64,000 nucleotides of DNA from Diadema setosum (Eukaryota; Echinodermata; Echinoidea; Diadematoida; Diadematidae), in NCBI GenBank assembly GCA_033980235.1, contig CM067064.1, positions 6,748,501 through 6,812,500 of the forward strand, in the 5' to 3' direction. Below the pieces are notes generated by a model. That model made no database searches. It was not told where the DNA came from and was given only the letters and a program-made list of their open reading frames with translations. Shown here piece after piece: positions 1 to 11,639 of the stretch. Positions within the stretch are counted from its first letter, which is position 1. Each line of letters opens with the position of its first letter. The translations under genes were made by a program, and so were the position numbers.

Positions 1-170
1 GGTTCTGTTGCTTGTTGCTCTTTCCTTTCATGACTGTTCATGCAAAATCAGTTCATGTGTCACTTTTCATAAGAATTCCTCAGTGTGAGAATCATAATCT
101 TCTGTCAAATCCAACTATCTTTCTTTCTTTTTTTCATCGATTTATATAAATACTAATACTGCTGGTATAT

Positions 171-417
171 TGCAACTGATTGACAAATTGCCCTACATCG
201 ACGTAAATAAGCACTGAATTGATCAGTGTTTTAGTAGTAGCCATGATAAAAAATCATGGGCGTACATACTCGAGCAGGATTCGAACCTACGACCTCCTGA
301 TCACCGGACAGGCGTCATCTCCACTAGACCACCGAGCTTTCGTCCGTCGATGTAGGGCAATTTGTCAATCAGTTGCAATGAAAATATCTCGACGGAAGAA
401 CTTCATAAATTTGAATA
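171..417 (-). mobile_element. tRNA-derived hairpin SINE/MITE-like element with target-site duplication
   Basis: The 13-base word ACTGCTGGTATAT occurs on both sides (158-170 and 418-430), as expected of a target-site duplication. Inside, a 34-base perfect inverted repeat (170-203 and 345-378) encloses a tRNA-like core on the minus strand. The element combines a pol III-type tRNA head with foldback arms, so it may be a SINE that acquired hairpin ends or a composite. No coding capacity is seen. The duplication and the arms are directly visible; the mechanism is inferred. Confidence 0.6.
267..338 (-). pseudogene. tRNA-like sequence with intact A and B boxes (tRNA-derived, probably not a functional tRNA)
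   Basis: On the minus strand an A box (TGGTCTAGTGG) and a B box (GGTTCGAATCC) fit the pol III internal promoter consensus. The T arm pairs over 5 bp and the acceptor stem pairs at 6 of 7 positions. The anticodon arm is poor: position 33 is not T and the loop closes badly. I therefore read it as the tRNA-derived head of a repeat rather than a working tRNA gene. Confidence 0.55.
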
Positions 418-430
418 ACTGCTGGTATAT

Positions 431-2230
431 GTTTGGCAGCATTCACACAGATTGGCTAAGATTTTTTGCTAATGTAGCAGAAATTTTATTCAAGAAGAAG
501 AAAAAAAAAGACTTGGGATTCTAATGATAAGAAATGAAAATTTCTGAAGCACTTTTTGTGAAATTTCCCCATCTGCATACATCATGCTTCTTACATATAT
601 TATGCTGTTAATGAGTATCCAAATGAGGACCATTCTATTTTGCTATACGGGGTTCATTCTCCAAGTCTCATACCTGGGGTTTCATTGCAGACAAGCTGAA
701 TTCACAGAGGGCCAAAAAGGGATTATTTGTTACATACTGTCAGTAAACAAGAACTTCAGTAATTCAGCTGTGCAAAACAGTAACACATTTCATGACTTTG
801 AGAGAGAAAGAAAGCTACATGAACAATTTAGTGAACAAACTTTTGATGCAGTCTCTTAGAAATGGGGGGGGGGGGGTATTATTGAGAACTTGTAAGTCCC
901 TTGTTATACTGAATCAAAGTTCAAGTACCTCTGTGTAAGAATGAGTCAGAGCCTGGGGGAACAAGTCGTGGGACATTGTGTAGGCACAACTCCACAGCAA
1001 GGAATCTACTCACAAGGGTCGCAGAGTTTGACTGGGGCATAATGTTCATGGAGTACAAGTGCAGCCAATAGAGGGCGACAACATGCTTATCTGAAATTCC
1101 TTGATTGAAGATCTAGACTGAAGGAAAATACATACAAAATTCTCACACAGCACATTAGTTTTGTAGTTCTTCTTTTTTTTTCTTTTTTTTTCTTTTTTGG
1201 CAAGGGTATAGAAAGAATAAAGGATAAAAGGTAGTGACAAATCTTTACGACCTTAGGAAAACACATTTTATTTTATATTCCACAAAAGATGTACAATTAC
1301 AAAACTTATCCTATAGAAAGGAATTTACAACAGGCATTCCATCCAAGCATGCAAGAGATTGATCTTGAGTTTAACATTTCCAATTAAATGAAATTGAGAC
1401 AGATTCCTTCCTCTATTTGCTAATCTCTGGAATGAAAATCAGATTCATATTCAATAATGAATATTTCATTACAAGATGGCATTGATATTCAGAGTGGACA
1501 TAAAAGGACAATGTCCCTTTCAACCTAGGTGAACAAATGTAAATGATGATATGGCAATGATAATGGCAAGGCCCCTCTGGTAGAGCAATTGTAAGGAAGA
1601 TATGAATATGCACTAGTAAAATGATGATGAAATCCTGTCACAACTTGCCATGTATATTGTTTGTACATAAAATTTCAAAATTTCAAGTTTTTCTCTCAAA
1701 CGTAATTATATCCCAATCTCAAATCCTGATCTATATCTAACTGATCATTATTCTGAAGTTATTCAACCAGGAAAAGCATCATGTTTTGCACTTTAACAAC
1801 AGAATCATTGAATTTTCATCATTTTATTTTATACAGGATCAATGGAAAATTGTGAGGTGATGACATCATCAGCTCACTCATTTGCATATTGATATCATCT
1901 GTACAAGAACTCTTCTGCAGAAAGTAGTGAAACTCATAACATAACTTCCCTAACTTTGATCCAATTTAGATAAACAATAGATATTTTGCATGAGTGATTT
2001 TTAGCGCTGGGCTGGATATGAAGAACTCTGCCTGTTTTTAATTCCACAGAATTAAGACATATAATAGTATAATGGAGCATACAAAAAGCAAAAATATTTG
2101 CATGCTTTTATTTTCGTGCTAGCTTTTGGTTGCATGAAATGCATATTCATATTGGCTGTTCAAAACCTCAAAATGGCATAACTTTCTTATTTTTCATCAA
2201 ATTTTGATAAAATTTTGATCATTGTGTAAT
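431..2230. other. Non-coding flank with homopolymer runs and diffuse repeat remnants
   Basis: No credible exon was found on either strand. The stretch holds a poly-G run near 867, poly-T/C-rich DNA near 1170-1195, and from about 1640 to 2000 a diverged copy of a dispersed repeat also seen at 27.73-28.26 kb and 38.19-38.76 kb (shared wording around TCATTTGCATATT and the phrase on the order of 'CTCAAATCCTGAT'). Confidence 0.4.
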
Positions 2231-2236
2231 AAGACA

Positions 2237-2447
2237 ATTTTACTCCTTTTTTTCAAATGAACTTTTAATTACACTGGAATTCAGAACTATCTGAGGCCTG
2301 TGAGAGCCGCTTATTTGTGGAACACATTTCGATTTCTTCAGTCCTAGTAGGAGAGTCTGTTCATATGCAACACCAACTGACCATACTAAAATTGCAGCAA
2401 GCATTTTGAGAAGCATGAGTAAACCTTGTGTGCGGGCATTGACCACA
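2237..2447 (-). other. Candidate exon downstream of the RA-domain gene (weak)
   Basis: On the minus strand a very good acceptor (pyrimidine tract ending TTTCCAG) is followed by an open frame of about 69 codons containing a hydrophobic stretch (GLLMLLKMLAAILVWSVGVA). It lies downstream, in the same direction, of the gene starting at 10446, so it could be a 3' exon. However, it enters in phase 2 whereas the last certain exon of that gene leaves in phase 1, so at least one exon would have to lie between them. I do not recognise the sequence. Confidence 0.2.
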
Positions 2448-2618
2448 CTGGAAACAGAGAAGGTAGCCTTGACTTATAATCCTGTCTTAAATGACTCATT
2501 CAATTCCAATCCACTGGTGTGAATATGTCTGCATCACTGCTGAGGACACGTAACAAATTCTGGCAAGAGATGATCAATATATTCCTCTTCATACACTTTG
2601 ACAAAAAGTAAAGCAGAC

Positions 2619-2831
2619 TACTGTAAAAGTGGATATTTTCGTGCGACTAATTTTTCCCGCTTGGCTGGGTAAGAAGAGTTTTGCATGTTTTTAATTATGT
2701 GGAATCAAGACATCAACTACTTAAACACATGGCAAGCTAAAATATTTGCTTGCTTTTATTTTCCTGCTAGTTGCTGGTTGCGCAAAATGTGCAAAAATTT
2801 CAACACCGCAAAAAATTCCACTTTTACAGTA
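2619..2831. mobile_element. 213-bp MITE with TACTGTAAAAGTGGA ends
   Basis: Starts TACTGTAAAAGTGGA and ends with the near inverted complement (TTCCACTTTTACAGTA). The outer TA looks like a TA target duplication. The size and ends are close to those of the 216-bp element at 60504-60719, and internal wording recurs at about 1985-2150, 18502-18673 and 26.6-26.8 kb, so this is a dispersed family. Confidence 0.6.
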
Positions 2832-3220
2832 TTCCCCTAGAACAATCTCACATTATCGGACATATCTGTTGATGAGATCATAGTCATAATCACCATTCTG
2901 CATTCTAACATGTGATTGAAAATTTGGAAATGCTACTGAAATCAGAGAGCCAATACCATAATTTCTATCATCCCCATGACTTAAAATCTACCAGATTTGC
3001 AGAGAAGAGAAAAAATAGGTACCAAGAACTTGAGATTCATAGGGAACTGGGTAACTATGTCCCTACAAAAAAACATTCCAGGTGACAATCAAAACCTGTT
3101 CAAGTAAACTCCAAACATGGTGACTTTACCATTATGTTTGAGTATGTTTTTTTCTTACTGCCAATAAACAACAAGAAATGCATAAGATGTTCATTCTAAC
3201 CACAAACTTAAAATTTGTCT

Positions 3221-3298
3221 GTTGAGAATGAGAAGGGCGTTAAGTTATCTTGAACACTATGGGTTTTGTGACAACTTAACGCCCTTATCATTCTCAAC
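3221..3298. repeat. 78-bp hairpin
   Basis: A 26-base arm at 3221-3246 is the inverted complement of 3273-3298 with one mismatch, around a 26-base loop. It lies 22 bp before a 93-bp TTAA-bordered element and may itself be a small foldback insertion. Confidence 0.6.
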
Positions 3299-3320
3299 GG
3301 ACGTTATGATTTTGTGTGCA

Positions 3321-3413
3321 TTAACCTGTTGAGGACAAATTCTGAGTATACTCAGGTAAGTGTCTGTGGGAAATGCATGTTGTAGCAAAATCAGTCCATC
3401 TTCGATGGGTTAA
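3321..3413. mobile_element. 93-bp TTAA-bordered MITE, copy 1
   Basis: Begins TTAACCTGTTGAGGAC and ends in the inverted complement-like GATGGGTTAA. It contains the same internal wording (GAGTATACTC palindrome, then ATGCATGTTGTAGCAAAATC) as copies at 7437-7529 and 48563-48655, and is exactly the same length. TTAA borders with inner CCC suggest piggyBac-type mobilisation; that assignment is inference. Confidence 0.7.
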
Positions 3414-4140
3414 ATAAAGCTTTCAAAAGAGGGCTATGGCGGTACTTTCAAATTAGAAAGTCTTAAACTGAAAACAGAAGTTTTGCTTACTATGTCACTC
3501 TCATTTTGAATCAGAAGGCTTTAAAGAGTATAGCAGAACTGCCACAACATGCCGAAGATGGCAAAAGAATCCCTTGCATTTTGATGCTTAACTGATGACA
3601 GGCGATCGGAAGACACAGGACACAATTTGGACAGTGGGGGGAAGAGATTAATTAAGCCACTCCTCAAGGGGGAACATAGGCTAAAGCAGGAGGGGCCAGA
3701 GGTACGAGATTAGTGCAAGGAATAAGTGTCCACTCTCGACAATAGTTGAGACATGGCTGTGTTGTGGGTGGCATAGATGTTAATCATAATTGTCACATGG
3801 GATCTCACTCATAGTACTCATATGTATACTTGTCAGACAGACATTGAGGGGAATATTAGACAGGAATTACCTGGAGGTCAGCTGTCCCTGCCGATGAATT
3901 CCCCCTCCTCCTTCTCCCTCCTTGTCAATCATACCCTAGAGGTTAATGACTGCACATATCAACATGCCTTCGTCTTTGCTTTGTCTGACTGAGAAAAAAA
4001 GTTGTATATGTTGTATTCATCTCGCACAAATTTAATTCTTCTGAGAAGTGTGATAGCCGGTTAACTACAACTTTATGCTCTGTCTCTTTTCACAAAACAG
4101 CCATTTTTACTACATGTTTGTTCTTTTGTTTTTGTTTTAG

Positions 4141-4360
4141 TGCGCCCATGGTAAATCAAAACAGATACAAAGAAAGGTTTGTTGCTAATGAAAGCATCAA
4201 TGATGTTGATGAACAGGTGGAACAGGCAGTGAAAATCAAGGATTCACTAGATATGTACCACAAAAGACCAAAGGGACAAATTTCCACCACAATAAAGGTT
4301 CAAATACTAAATCTGAACAACCTGCTTCCCAAAACACTATGTGATACAATGCAGAAGCAG
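4141..4360 (+). other. Orphan candidate exon, plus strand
   Basis: A strong acceptor (TTTTTGTTTTAG) precedes a 220-base open frame of 73 codons (it begins APMVNQNRYKERFVANES) that ends at an AG|GTGTAT donor-like site. The encoded stretch is charged and hydrophilic and looks more protein-like than neighbouring chance frames, but I do not recognise it and see no partner exons on this strand nearby. It could be an exon of an unresolved gene, a retroposed fragment (an A-run follows at about 4520), or chance. Confidence 0.25.
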
Positions 4361-4753
4361 GTGTATTATATTATTCTTTCCAATGTCAAATTAGATGTCA
4401 ACTCAGAATATATTTAAATGTAGGACTATATTTCATATGAATATGAATATATGTATGCAATGATAATGCTTCATGGTAACTGTGATCACCTGTATCATAC
4501 CTTCAACCTTCAGAGAGCTGTAAAAAAAAAAAAAAAACTGTCAATGAAGTCAAACAGATCAAAGGAAATTCACTTAGCACAGTGGGACAGGAATATCAGG
4601 ATCTGTCAGTTTTCATACCATCTGTGGATAAACACAGAGCTGCAAATGGAAATATCAGTTGAAGATTAGCAGAGTCACTGGGTTGCCTGAAACAGATAGC
4701 AGCCACCTTGTTTCTCTAACCCATTGATTTATACAGTGTTTAAATATATCTCA

Positions 4754-4754
<1 letters not shown>

Positions 4755-4785
<31 letters not shown>
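4755..4785. repeat. (TA)n microsatellite
   Basis: Uninterrupted alternating TA run. Confidence 0.9.
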
Positions 4786-4788
<3 letters not shown>

Positions 4789-4998
4789 GGTTACTGCATG
4801 TCATGCCAAAGTTATATTATTAATTTGTTTACAAACTTAGAAGCAGTATTTTCGAGACTTGTTTAGGATGATGCAGATCGAGGTTGAAGCTGAGCATATT
4901 TCTAATATTCCTAATATCTACATACTGGTTATCTCAATACCACTAAATGTTTATGCAGTCTATCATTTTTGCTGGTCTGTTACAGAATGTAAGTATTA

Positions 4999-5000
<2 letters not shown>

Positions 5001-5030
<30 letters not shown>
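5001..5030. repeat. (TG)n microsatellite
   Basis: Uninterrupted alternating TG run. Confidence 0.9.
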
Positions 5031-5032
<2 letters not shown>

Positions 5033-5519
5033 GTAATGTATGCAAGCCTGATCCATGGCAATTTTGAAGTATCATCATCATAACTGACTTTTTGCTCTGA
5101 ATGGTCTACTTACCTGTCTATTAAAATCCTTTTTGAATTATGGCATAATGTGATTTTAACATCAAGATTTGTACTTTAATGTCAGAATAAAAATATTATA
5201 GCTGATCTACAATTTATGACTAGTGTGCAAAGACAGAGAGAGAAAGAGAAAGAGCAGGGGAGAGAAGAAGGAGAGTTAGAGAGGAGAGATGGAGTGATAC
5301 AAACACACAAACACATGAGAGAGCAAGGTGTGTAGTTTTCAAGGCAAATCTCATAGATCTGCATCCATACAGAAAATACTTTAAGACTGTCCATGCTTGT
5401 CAATCTTGACTTTAAAAAAGATTGAAACTATCTGAAAAGAAAATTTTAAAAGGAAATGAATTCCAATCAACAGTCAACAGAAAATATAATTTTTATTAAA
5501 AAAAAAAAGAATAACTCAC

Positions 5520-8500
5520 CATTGTCTATTACTTGGTAGAGTTTGCACTTGACCAGGCTGCCCTGGGGAATGGTCAGCTTGTCACGCAATAATGGCAAAA
5601 GGTCACAAACCGTCATGTGGTTTGTGATCCTCAAAGCCTTTGTTGCTCTGTGATTGCTTGATGTCACGCAGTAAAATCGCAGAACACCCTCATAGGTGAG
5701 CCCCTGAGGGGAAAAAGTTATCAAAGAAATTAATGTTAAATATATATCATATCACACTGGAAATCTCTACTTTCCCCTATGTTTGTTACACCTGATAATT
5801 GGTATTAAAGTCTACATGAAAATCAAATGAAGGACAAAATATACATGTATTCATATCATCTTCCACAGTCTTTCATTTTTGAGTAGATAAGTAGACAAGA
5901 TGGTCAACATATACATGAAGGATTGAATAGATGAATACATGAGATAATAAATTTGTTTCTTTAAAACAGATATGATATAAATATATAAATATATGACATT
6001 ATCACATCACAGCAAAGCCTGATGTTCAATTTTGATACTGGTGTATGTGCTAAGCATCTAAAAGATTGCTTTGGTTGATGCTCACTTATAAGGAGAAACT
6101 CAAATTGATACTATGTATAGTTCGCTAAAACATGTAGTTTAAAAAAATGGGCCAATGAAAGGTTTGTAAACCCAGAGAAAAATAAGAAATAATAAAATAT
6201 CAGTTTCCACACGCATTACGAAAGATTTATTTTGGTCACAACCATATGCAAATCAGGTATCAGATGGTATAGGTAACAAAGTCATGGCATCATGACTCTT
6301 TGATCGATTTATGTACAATAATAACAGAAAGATTTTTTTTCTCTTGATTGATTCAACAAATATAACATTTCCTTTTAAAAGTCATTATTACCAAACCTGA
6401 CAAGTATTCATTTTCTATCTAACATCATGTCTAATGGAAATGCAGTGATGGTTTAAGCTGAATCTAAAAGACATTTCTTACACATAACTGGAATCTTCTG
6501 CACTTTAAATGATCTAGTTCATCTACAAGCATAGTGTATAGTGTAGAGGCAAGCTAACTTACAAGTGTTTGGATCATGTTTGTTTGTTTTTTAGGATCAA
6601 AAGAACTCAGCCTGGTAAGGATTTTTGACAACATTAGCTCTGTGAATACCACCATGAATACAAGGCAGTCAATATACTGATGCCTAGTCCCAGTGGATTG
6701 CTGTTTTCTACTTTAATCCTGTGACGCATGTGTTGATTGTCCCATTATCACTTGGCATCATCTAATCCCAAGCCTCCCTCTCCAAAACAAAAATAAAGTT
6801 ATTGTCAAGAGCTGTGACGGAGATGCATTTGATTGTCCTATTATGCCCTAATTCTGCTCCTTGTGTGAACTCTTAGACAGAGGAGTTTTCAAATAATGTT
6901 GTACCATTCAGGCTCTAGTTTCTGCATATTGAAAAGCAGGTGCTAGGCATACAGATCATCAATGCTTGCCATTGATTGCCCAACGCTCCCACTATGTTGC
7001 CGCATGGGTCTGTGACCACCATTCACTATGGCTCTTTTCAGGGTGGTTAATACACTGAGCCCTCGACACGACTCGACTGACTGGCCCCATTGTCTACCTA
7101 AGATGGACCAAAGCATCCCTACCACTTCACACCCTAAGGCCTTCTGCTGCTCAGGATTTACTTTCGATTCCATATTACAGAACCTGATTCTGGTGTGGTG
7201 ATACTTTTGATGCACTAAGTTACAGAGAGTAAAACTTGGTAAGCCAAATTTGCTTTAAAAGTTAAAGCTGCATACTAAAGATTGTAACTGTTTTGCCTTT
7301 ATGAAAAACAAGTCCCTTCTCAAACGAATATCATTTGTGGTTTTTGTTTGTGTTCTTTTTGATCTTGTATTTTTTTTTCTAGCTCCAAGATACTTTATAC
7401 TCGAGGATATTATGTTACATTAATTAGAATGTATCCTTAACCCATTCAGGACGAGTCCTGAGTATACTCGGGCAGGTGTATATGGGAAATGCATGTTGTA
7501 GCAAAATCAGTTTGTCCTCAATGGGTTAAATCAGGGGAGAACTCCTTTCTAAATGCAGTGTCAAAAGTAAATGTGTTATATTCCTCTTTATGCACGTGAA
7601 AGAAAACAAAACAAAACAAGCAATGGCACTGTTTAAAACTTATGAAATGGAACAGGAATTTCAAGATTCTATTTGATACCATTTATCTACAGCTTGGCGG
7701 TAGTTCAAAAGCTTTCTCCAAGTTTCCAGCAGTGTATGTGTTACAGACCTAACAATAACATGGTTTGTATTATGGCGTTGAAGTCTGTGAACCAAAAGTT
7801 TTCATGGCAAATGTGACTTGTCTGTGAAAGAGAAAAGCCATGCCAAACAGTATGCACATATTTCTAAGGATACTGTTTCACAGAAATGTTCCCTAACTCT
7901 ATATTGATTGGCCTTATTGGCAGTTAAATCCCAACAACAGCATTGTCTCACACAAACTTGGCTGTCGATCCTTGGGCTCTTCTTTCTATTATTGATTACT
8001 TGCAATTAGTCATGCATCCCCTATACAAAGTCCTGGTATTGTTTACAAGGAGGACAGGAGAAATGCAATGATGTGTAAAATGTGACAGATTCCCTGATTT
8101 AAGGTGACACAGTCAAATGTTTCCTTCATTATCTAACTGTCATCACTCAATCCATCCAATTTACATCCAATGTTTCCTCAAGTTCTGCTCTTTAAAAAAA
8201 AAAGAAACAAATTAGACAGCTAGCCAGCAAATCACATAAAGTTGGTAGAAGCCTGAATCTCCTGTATGATCTCCCCAACTACTGAAAGCTTTCTGCATCA
8301 AATCAAAAAGCAATTTAAAGGAGGGGTCACTTAAATCTTTCATACTAGGGAATACTTCAGTTTCTTAAGTAGCTCAACACGTGATTTTAATTCACTGTTT
8401 GAATTTTGGCAATACATGTATTTAAACAAGAGGATTTCATAGTTGCATACCAAACTTATAGCTAGGGGTTACTTAGTAAATTGTTTTTAATGAATATACA

Positions 8501-10446
8501 TTGCATGAAAATTAAACAGAAAGAATTAAATTATTAAGAGAGTCTTGTTCAATTATTTCCATTGCACAGTGAATGGTAAGTTGTATACCTAACAAAAGTT
8601 TACAACATGGAGAGTAAAGAGAGGTCTGATATTTATAAATCAAAGTAAATACTCACAGATACAAGAACAGTTTTATTCAATGGTGTCCATTTAAGTTACC
8701 ATAGTGTCTTCCAAAGTTATTGCTTTTTAAAGTGCTAAGTGTTGAATGTGGAATAATTCACTTTATTAAAAAAAAAAAAGAATAAGTAGCAACTAACTAA
8801 ATCGTAGGTAAAAGACTGTCTACTTATTCATACAGGTACTTTGCACACAAGTATAAAATTATATTCAACATTGACAGGGCTGCCAACATTGGAAACTAGT
8901 TGAGAGTGAGACTCCCTTAGGCCAATGCTATAATTTAGGAGTCAAAATGTATGAGATCAAAAGAAGTGCATGCAAATGAAATAAAGTTTAGAGTGAGAAA
9001 GGACCAAAATGAGTGAGTCTCACTCTCAATGAGTGAGAGTTGGCAGCCCTGCATTGAGCATAGCCATACATATTCTGACATATTGTCGCTGGGGTGACAA
9101 GACCTTGTATCTGCAATTTTGGTGAAAATGACTTTTTTTTGGATTAATGGTCAAATAATGGGTTAAGTGATGTCCTGTCCAAATCCCAACTGTCTTACTC
9201 CAAAAATGAAGCCACCACGGCATGTCAAAGGAAAGGCTATCCCATTCGCTACAGTGCTTTGGCCGCCATGTTTTTTGGCTCTCCTGAACATTTGACATTT
9301 TGTAGATACGAGGTCTTGTCGCCCCACCAACGATATGATTTTGTTGCAATTTGGTATAGTTTAGTTCAATATATGGTTTCATGATGCATCACTGAAAAGG
9401 CAATAACTTTAGAAAAGTAGTGAAATAGAGATATTTTCATAATGCTGTAAGATGTCATGGTGACATCATGCCTCTTCTTGACAGACTTTATCTTCTCCTT
9501 TACTATCAAATCCTATCAAATGTATAAATCTCCCTCTGCCTCAACCATCCCTCTCTCTTTCTGTTTCCCTTGGAGAAAAATTCCAGTGCAGTGAGTCAAG
9601 CAACTCATTGCATTGTGAAATGAATTGCCTTGAAACCTTTAACATTTTGATAATCTTGTGTCTTACAGTTCTACCAATTCTACTTGTCTAAACAGTTGAA
9701 TGTTTTCCATTTATGTAAATGCCTTTCATGTGCATGTATACCTTGCATATCAATCTACTCTGAAATGATGTAATATGCTTTTTGTTTTAAATTTTGTTTC
9801 ACTTCAGAGTCTTTATATGTTTTATTTGTTCATTGTTTCATGGTGTATGATGTCATCCAACTGGCTTTGCAATTGTGTCTACATTGAAATAAACAGTCTA
9901 CACCTCTGTGTCAAAGAAAAAAAAATCATGTACCATATAAGCACAGAACATTTTGCCATTTGGAAATTGTCACAATTACAATTTGGGCGGGGGATGGAAC
10001 TCTTGCCCAAAACAAATACTGGTAACATTAAAACACAAATAGAACTTAGAACATTGTTAGTATTTTGAATTTTTGTGTTCTAAGAGAACACCAGTCACAA
10101 CGTTGCCACAAGTTTAGTTTCCTCTTACCTGTTTCAGTGATACAGTGAAAGCATCATACTGGTTATTCCTGTTGTATATGGCTATTTTCCGAGCAAGAAG
10201 TTCCCTTTGAAAATTCACGTCGAACACTTCAGAGTTACTCCTTGAGCTGTTCATTCTGGCACTGTTCCCTTTCTCCGCCACTGCGTTATACCGCCGGTGC
10301 AAGGCTAACAGGTGAGCCAGAACCTTGGGGTCGGTGAGAAACCCTATACTCGATCGCTGCCGCGAGAGAAACTCAAATGTCTGGTCGGCAACTTGCTCCG
10401 CGGCAGTGCCGATGAAATTCTCCAACTTTTCGCCGTTTGTCGACAT
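5520..10446 (-). CDS. RA (Ras-association)-like domain protein, 5' part; 3' exons unresolved
   Basis: Two coding exons on the minus strand. Exon 1 (10446 down to 10129) starts MSTNGEKLENF, encodes 106 residues and ends at a CAG|GTAAG donor. Exon 2 (5703 down to 5520) follows a pyrimidine-rich acceptor and encodes 61 residues plus one base, ending at G|GTGAGT. Phase is consistent across the join (0 to 0). Exon 2 reads YEGVLRFYC...ATKALRI..., which has the layout of the first RA domain of afadin (GVxRFY, then ATKxxR). RA domains bind Ras/Rap GTPases, so a Rap/Ras-linked cytoplasmic scaffold role is plausible but inferred from this one region. Exon 1 is helical in composition and I do not recognise it. 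The start is the first ATG of a GC-richer CpG-bearing segment. Later exons must lie below 5520; none is secure. Confidence 0.55.
6943..7215 (-). other. Unassigned open frame inside the RA-gene intron
   Basis: A 90-codon minus-strand frame (ending SMASIDDLYA-stop) lies within the intron between the two secure exons. Its composition is less AT-skewed than the surroundings. No clean flanking splice signals were identified and the sequence is not recognised. It could be an old retroposed fragment or chance. Confidence 0.15.
7437..7529. mobile_element. 93-bp TTAA-bordered MITE, copy 2
   Basis: Starts TTAACCCATTCAGGAC and ends GTCCTCAATGGGTTAA, so its ends are inverted complements apart from small changes. 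The internal palindrome GAGTATACTC and the following phrase match the copies at 3321 and 48563. It sits in the intron of the RA-domain gene. Confidence 0.75.
8875..9051. mobile_element. 177-bp MITE with CAGGGCTGCCAAC ends and 6-bp duplication
   Basis: Begins CAGGGCTGCCAAC and ends GTTGGCAGCCCTG. The hexamer CATTGA immediately abuts both ends (8869-8874, 9052-9057). The interior is rich in GAGTGAGACT words. A tandem GTCTCACGC-rich stretch at about 18840-18920 looks related. Confidence 0.7.
9085..9333. mobile_element. About 249-bp MITE with GGGGCGACAAGACC-type inverted ends
   Basis: The left end GTCGCTGGGGTGACAAGACC and the right end, read inverted (TGGTGGGGCGACAAGACC), agree over about 25 bases including CTCGTATCT. 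The interior has no open frame of note; a 118-codon minus-strand frame across it is a by-product. Confidence 0.55.
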
Positions 10447-10760
10447 CCTGACCCTCCCAGGTTTCTACAAACTTCCTGAGATATTTTTTTAAAGAAAATC
10501 AAGACATTGGCCGTGTCAAGGTATGATTCCATCGCCATCATCGGTCATGCCGCTAATAATCGCCATGACTAACTCCATCCATGGGCGTGTGTCAATCTTC
10601 ATCTTGTTGAACAAGCGAGCTGTCGTCTGCAGCGCGAGTGTTGCTAGTGGTATAATCGATAGCACCGGGAAAGAGTCAGCTCTTGCATGGAGCAAGTAAA
10701 AACAAACGAATAAAACAAGCTCGGATATCAGTTGCTACCAGTTGCTGTCGGTGACGCTTC
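10447..10760 (-). promoter_or_regulatory. Probable promoter/5' flank of the RA-domain gene
   Basis: Base composition changes here from AT-rich to mixed, with several CG dinucleotides and CGCCAT/GCCATCAT words just upstream of the ATG at 10446. No TATA box can be assigned. This is a composition argument only. Confidence 0.35.
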
Positions 10761-11639
10761 GTAGTTATCATGCCACTACAACGAACAGGTGGGGGTATCA
10801 TTCGCTGATGGTGGACTTAAATTCTTGGATTATGTTTTCCAGGGAGTTGTGAATACAGCACCTCCCTGGATTTTCAGACGGCTTGGGTATAACATCCTCA
10901 GCATGTCGCCCAGTGAAGTTCGGGCTTTTTTAAATAACGATATAAAGGGGATGTTCTAATTTTCACTGAAGATTGGTATGTTGCTTGTTCATATTGCACA
11001 GGCATTGAAATAGATGATTATGGCATAATGACAACAGCTCGGTTAGCGCTTCCATTTTTCGTCTGCATCGTACTTTCTCTTCTTTTTTTTTTACGTTGAT
11101 CAAGAGAGACATAAATCGTGGGTAAATCTCTCAGCCCTTCAAATGGACGTAAAAATTATATCCTCTGAATTGGTTGTCCATTCCGTTTTGTCCCGTACAG
11201 CCTTTTCTTCAGTAGTTGTTTCGTTGTCTAGTCTTGTTTCATGTTTGTTCGCGTCTATGAAAGTAAGTGTATTTATCTGTGAATCTAATTCTCAGTGGGC
11301 TTCCAAACTTCTTCCTCTTTTTTTTGTGTGTGTGTATTTATGATGCTTCAATTAATCTTCCCATCGATGTTCTCTTCCAGAGGGGCCCACATTCTACAAG
11401 CTCTGTCTTTTTAGTGGGTCTCTCCACTTTACAAGGTTATATATGTATTTCATATCGACCACTTCTGTTTCTTTTTTACTACAATGTATAATTACTGTAA
11501 GGTCCTCAATAATTGTATCTTTTCATTACACAATGTTCTGTTTACCTTCTCTGTTATCAAAGGAAGTGATCTCATATGTTTTGTTGAAAAATGAAGTAAA
11601 CTTTGAATTGAATTGAAAGACCTTCACGACATTATAGGG

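Noticed and set aside
267..338. Functional tRNA gene
   Set aside because: Promoter boxes are good but the anticodon arm is defective and it sits inside a repeat with a target duplication.
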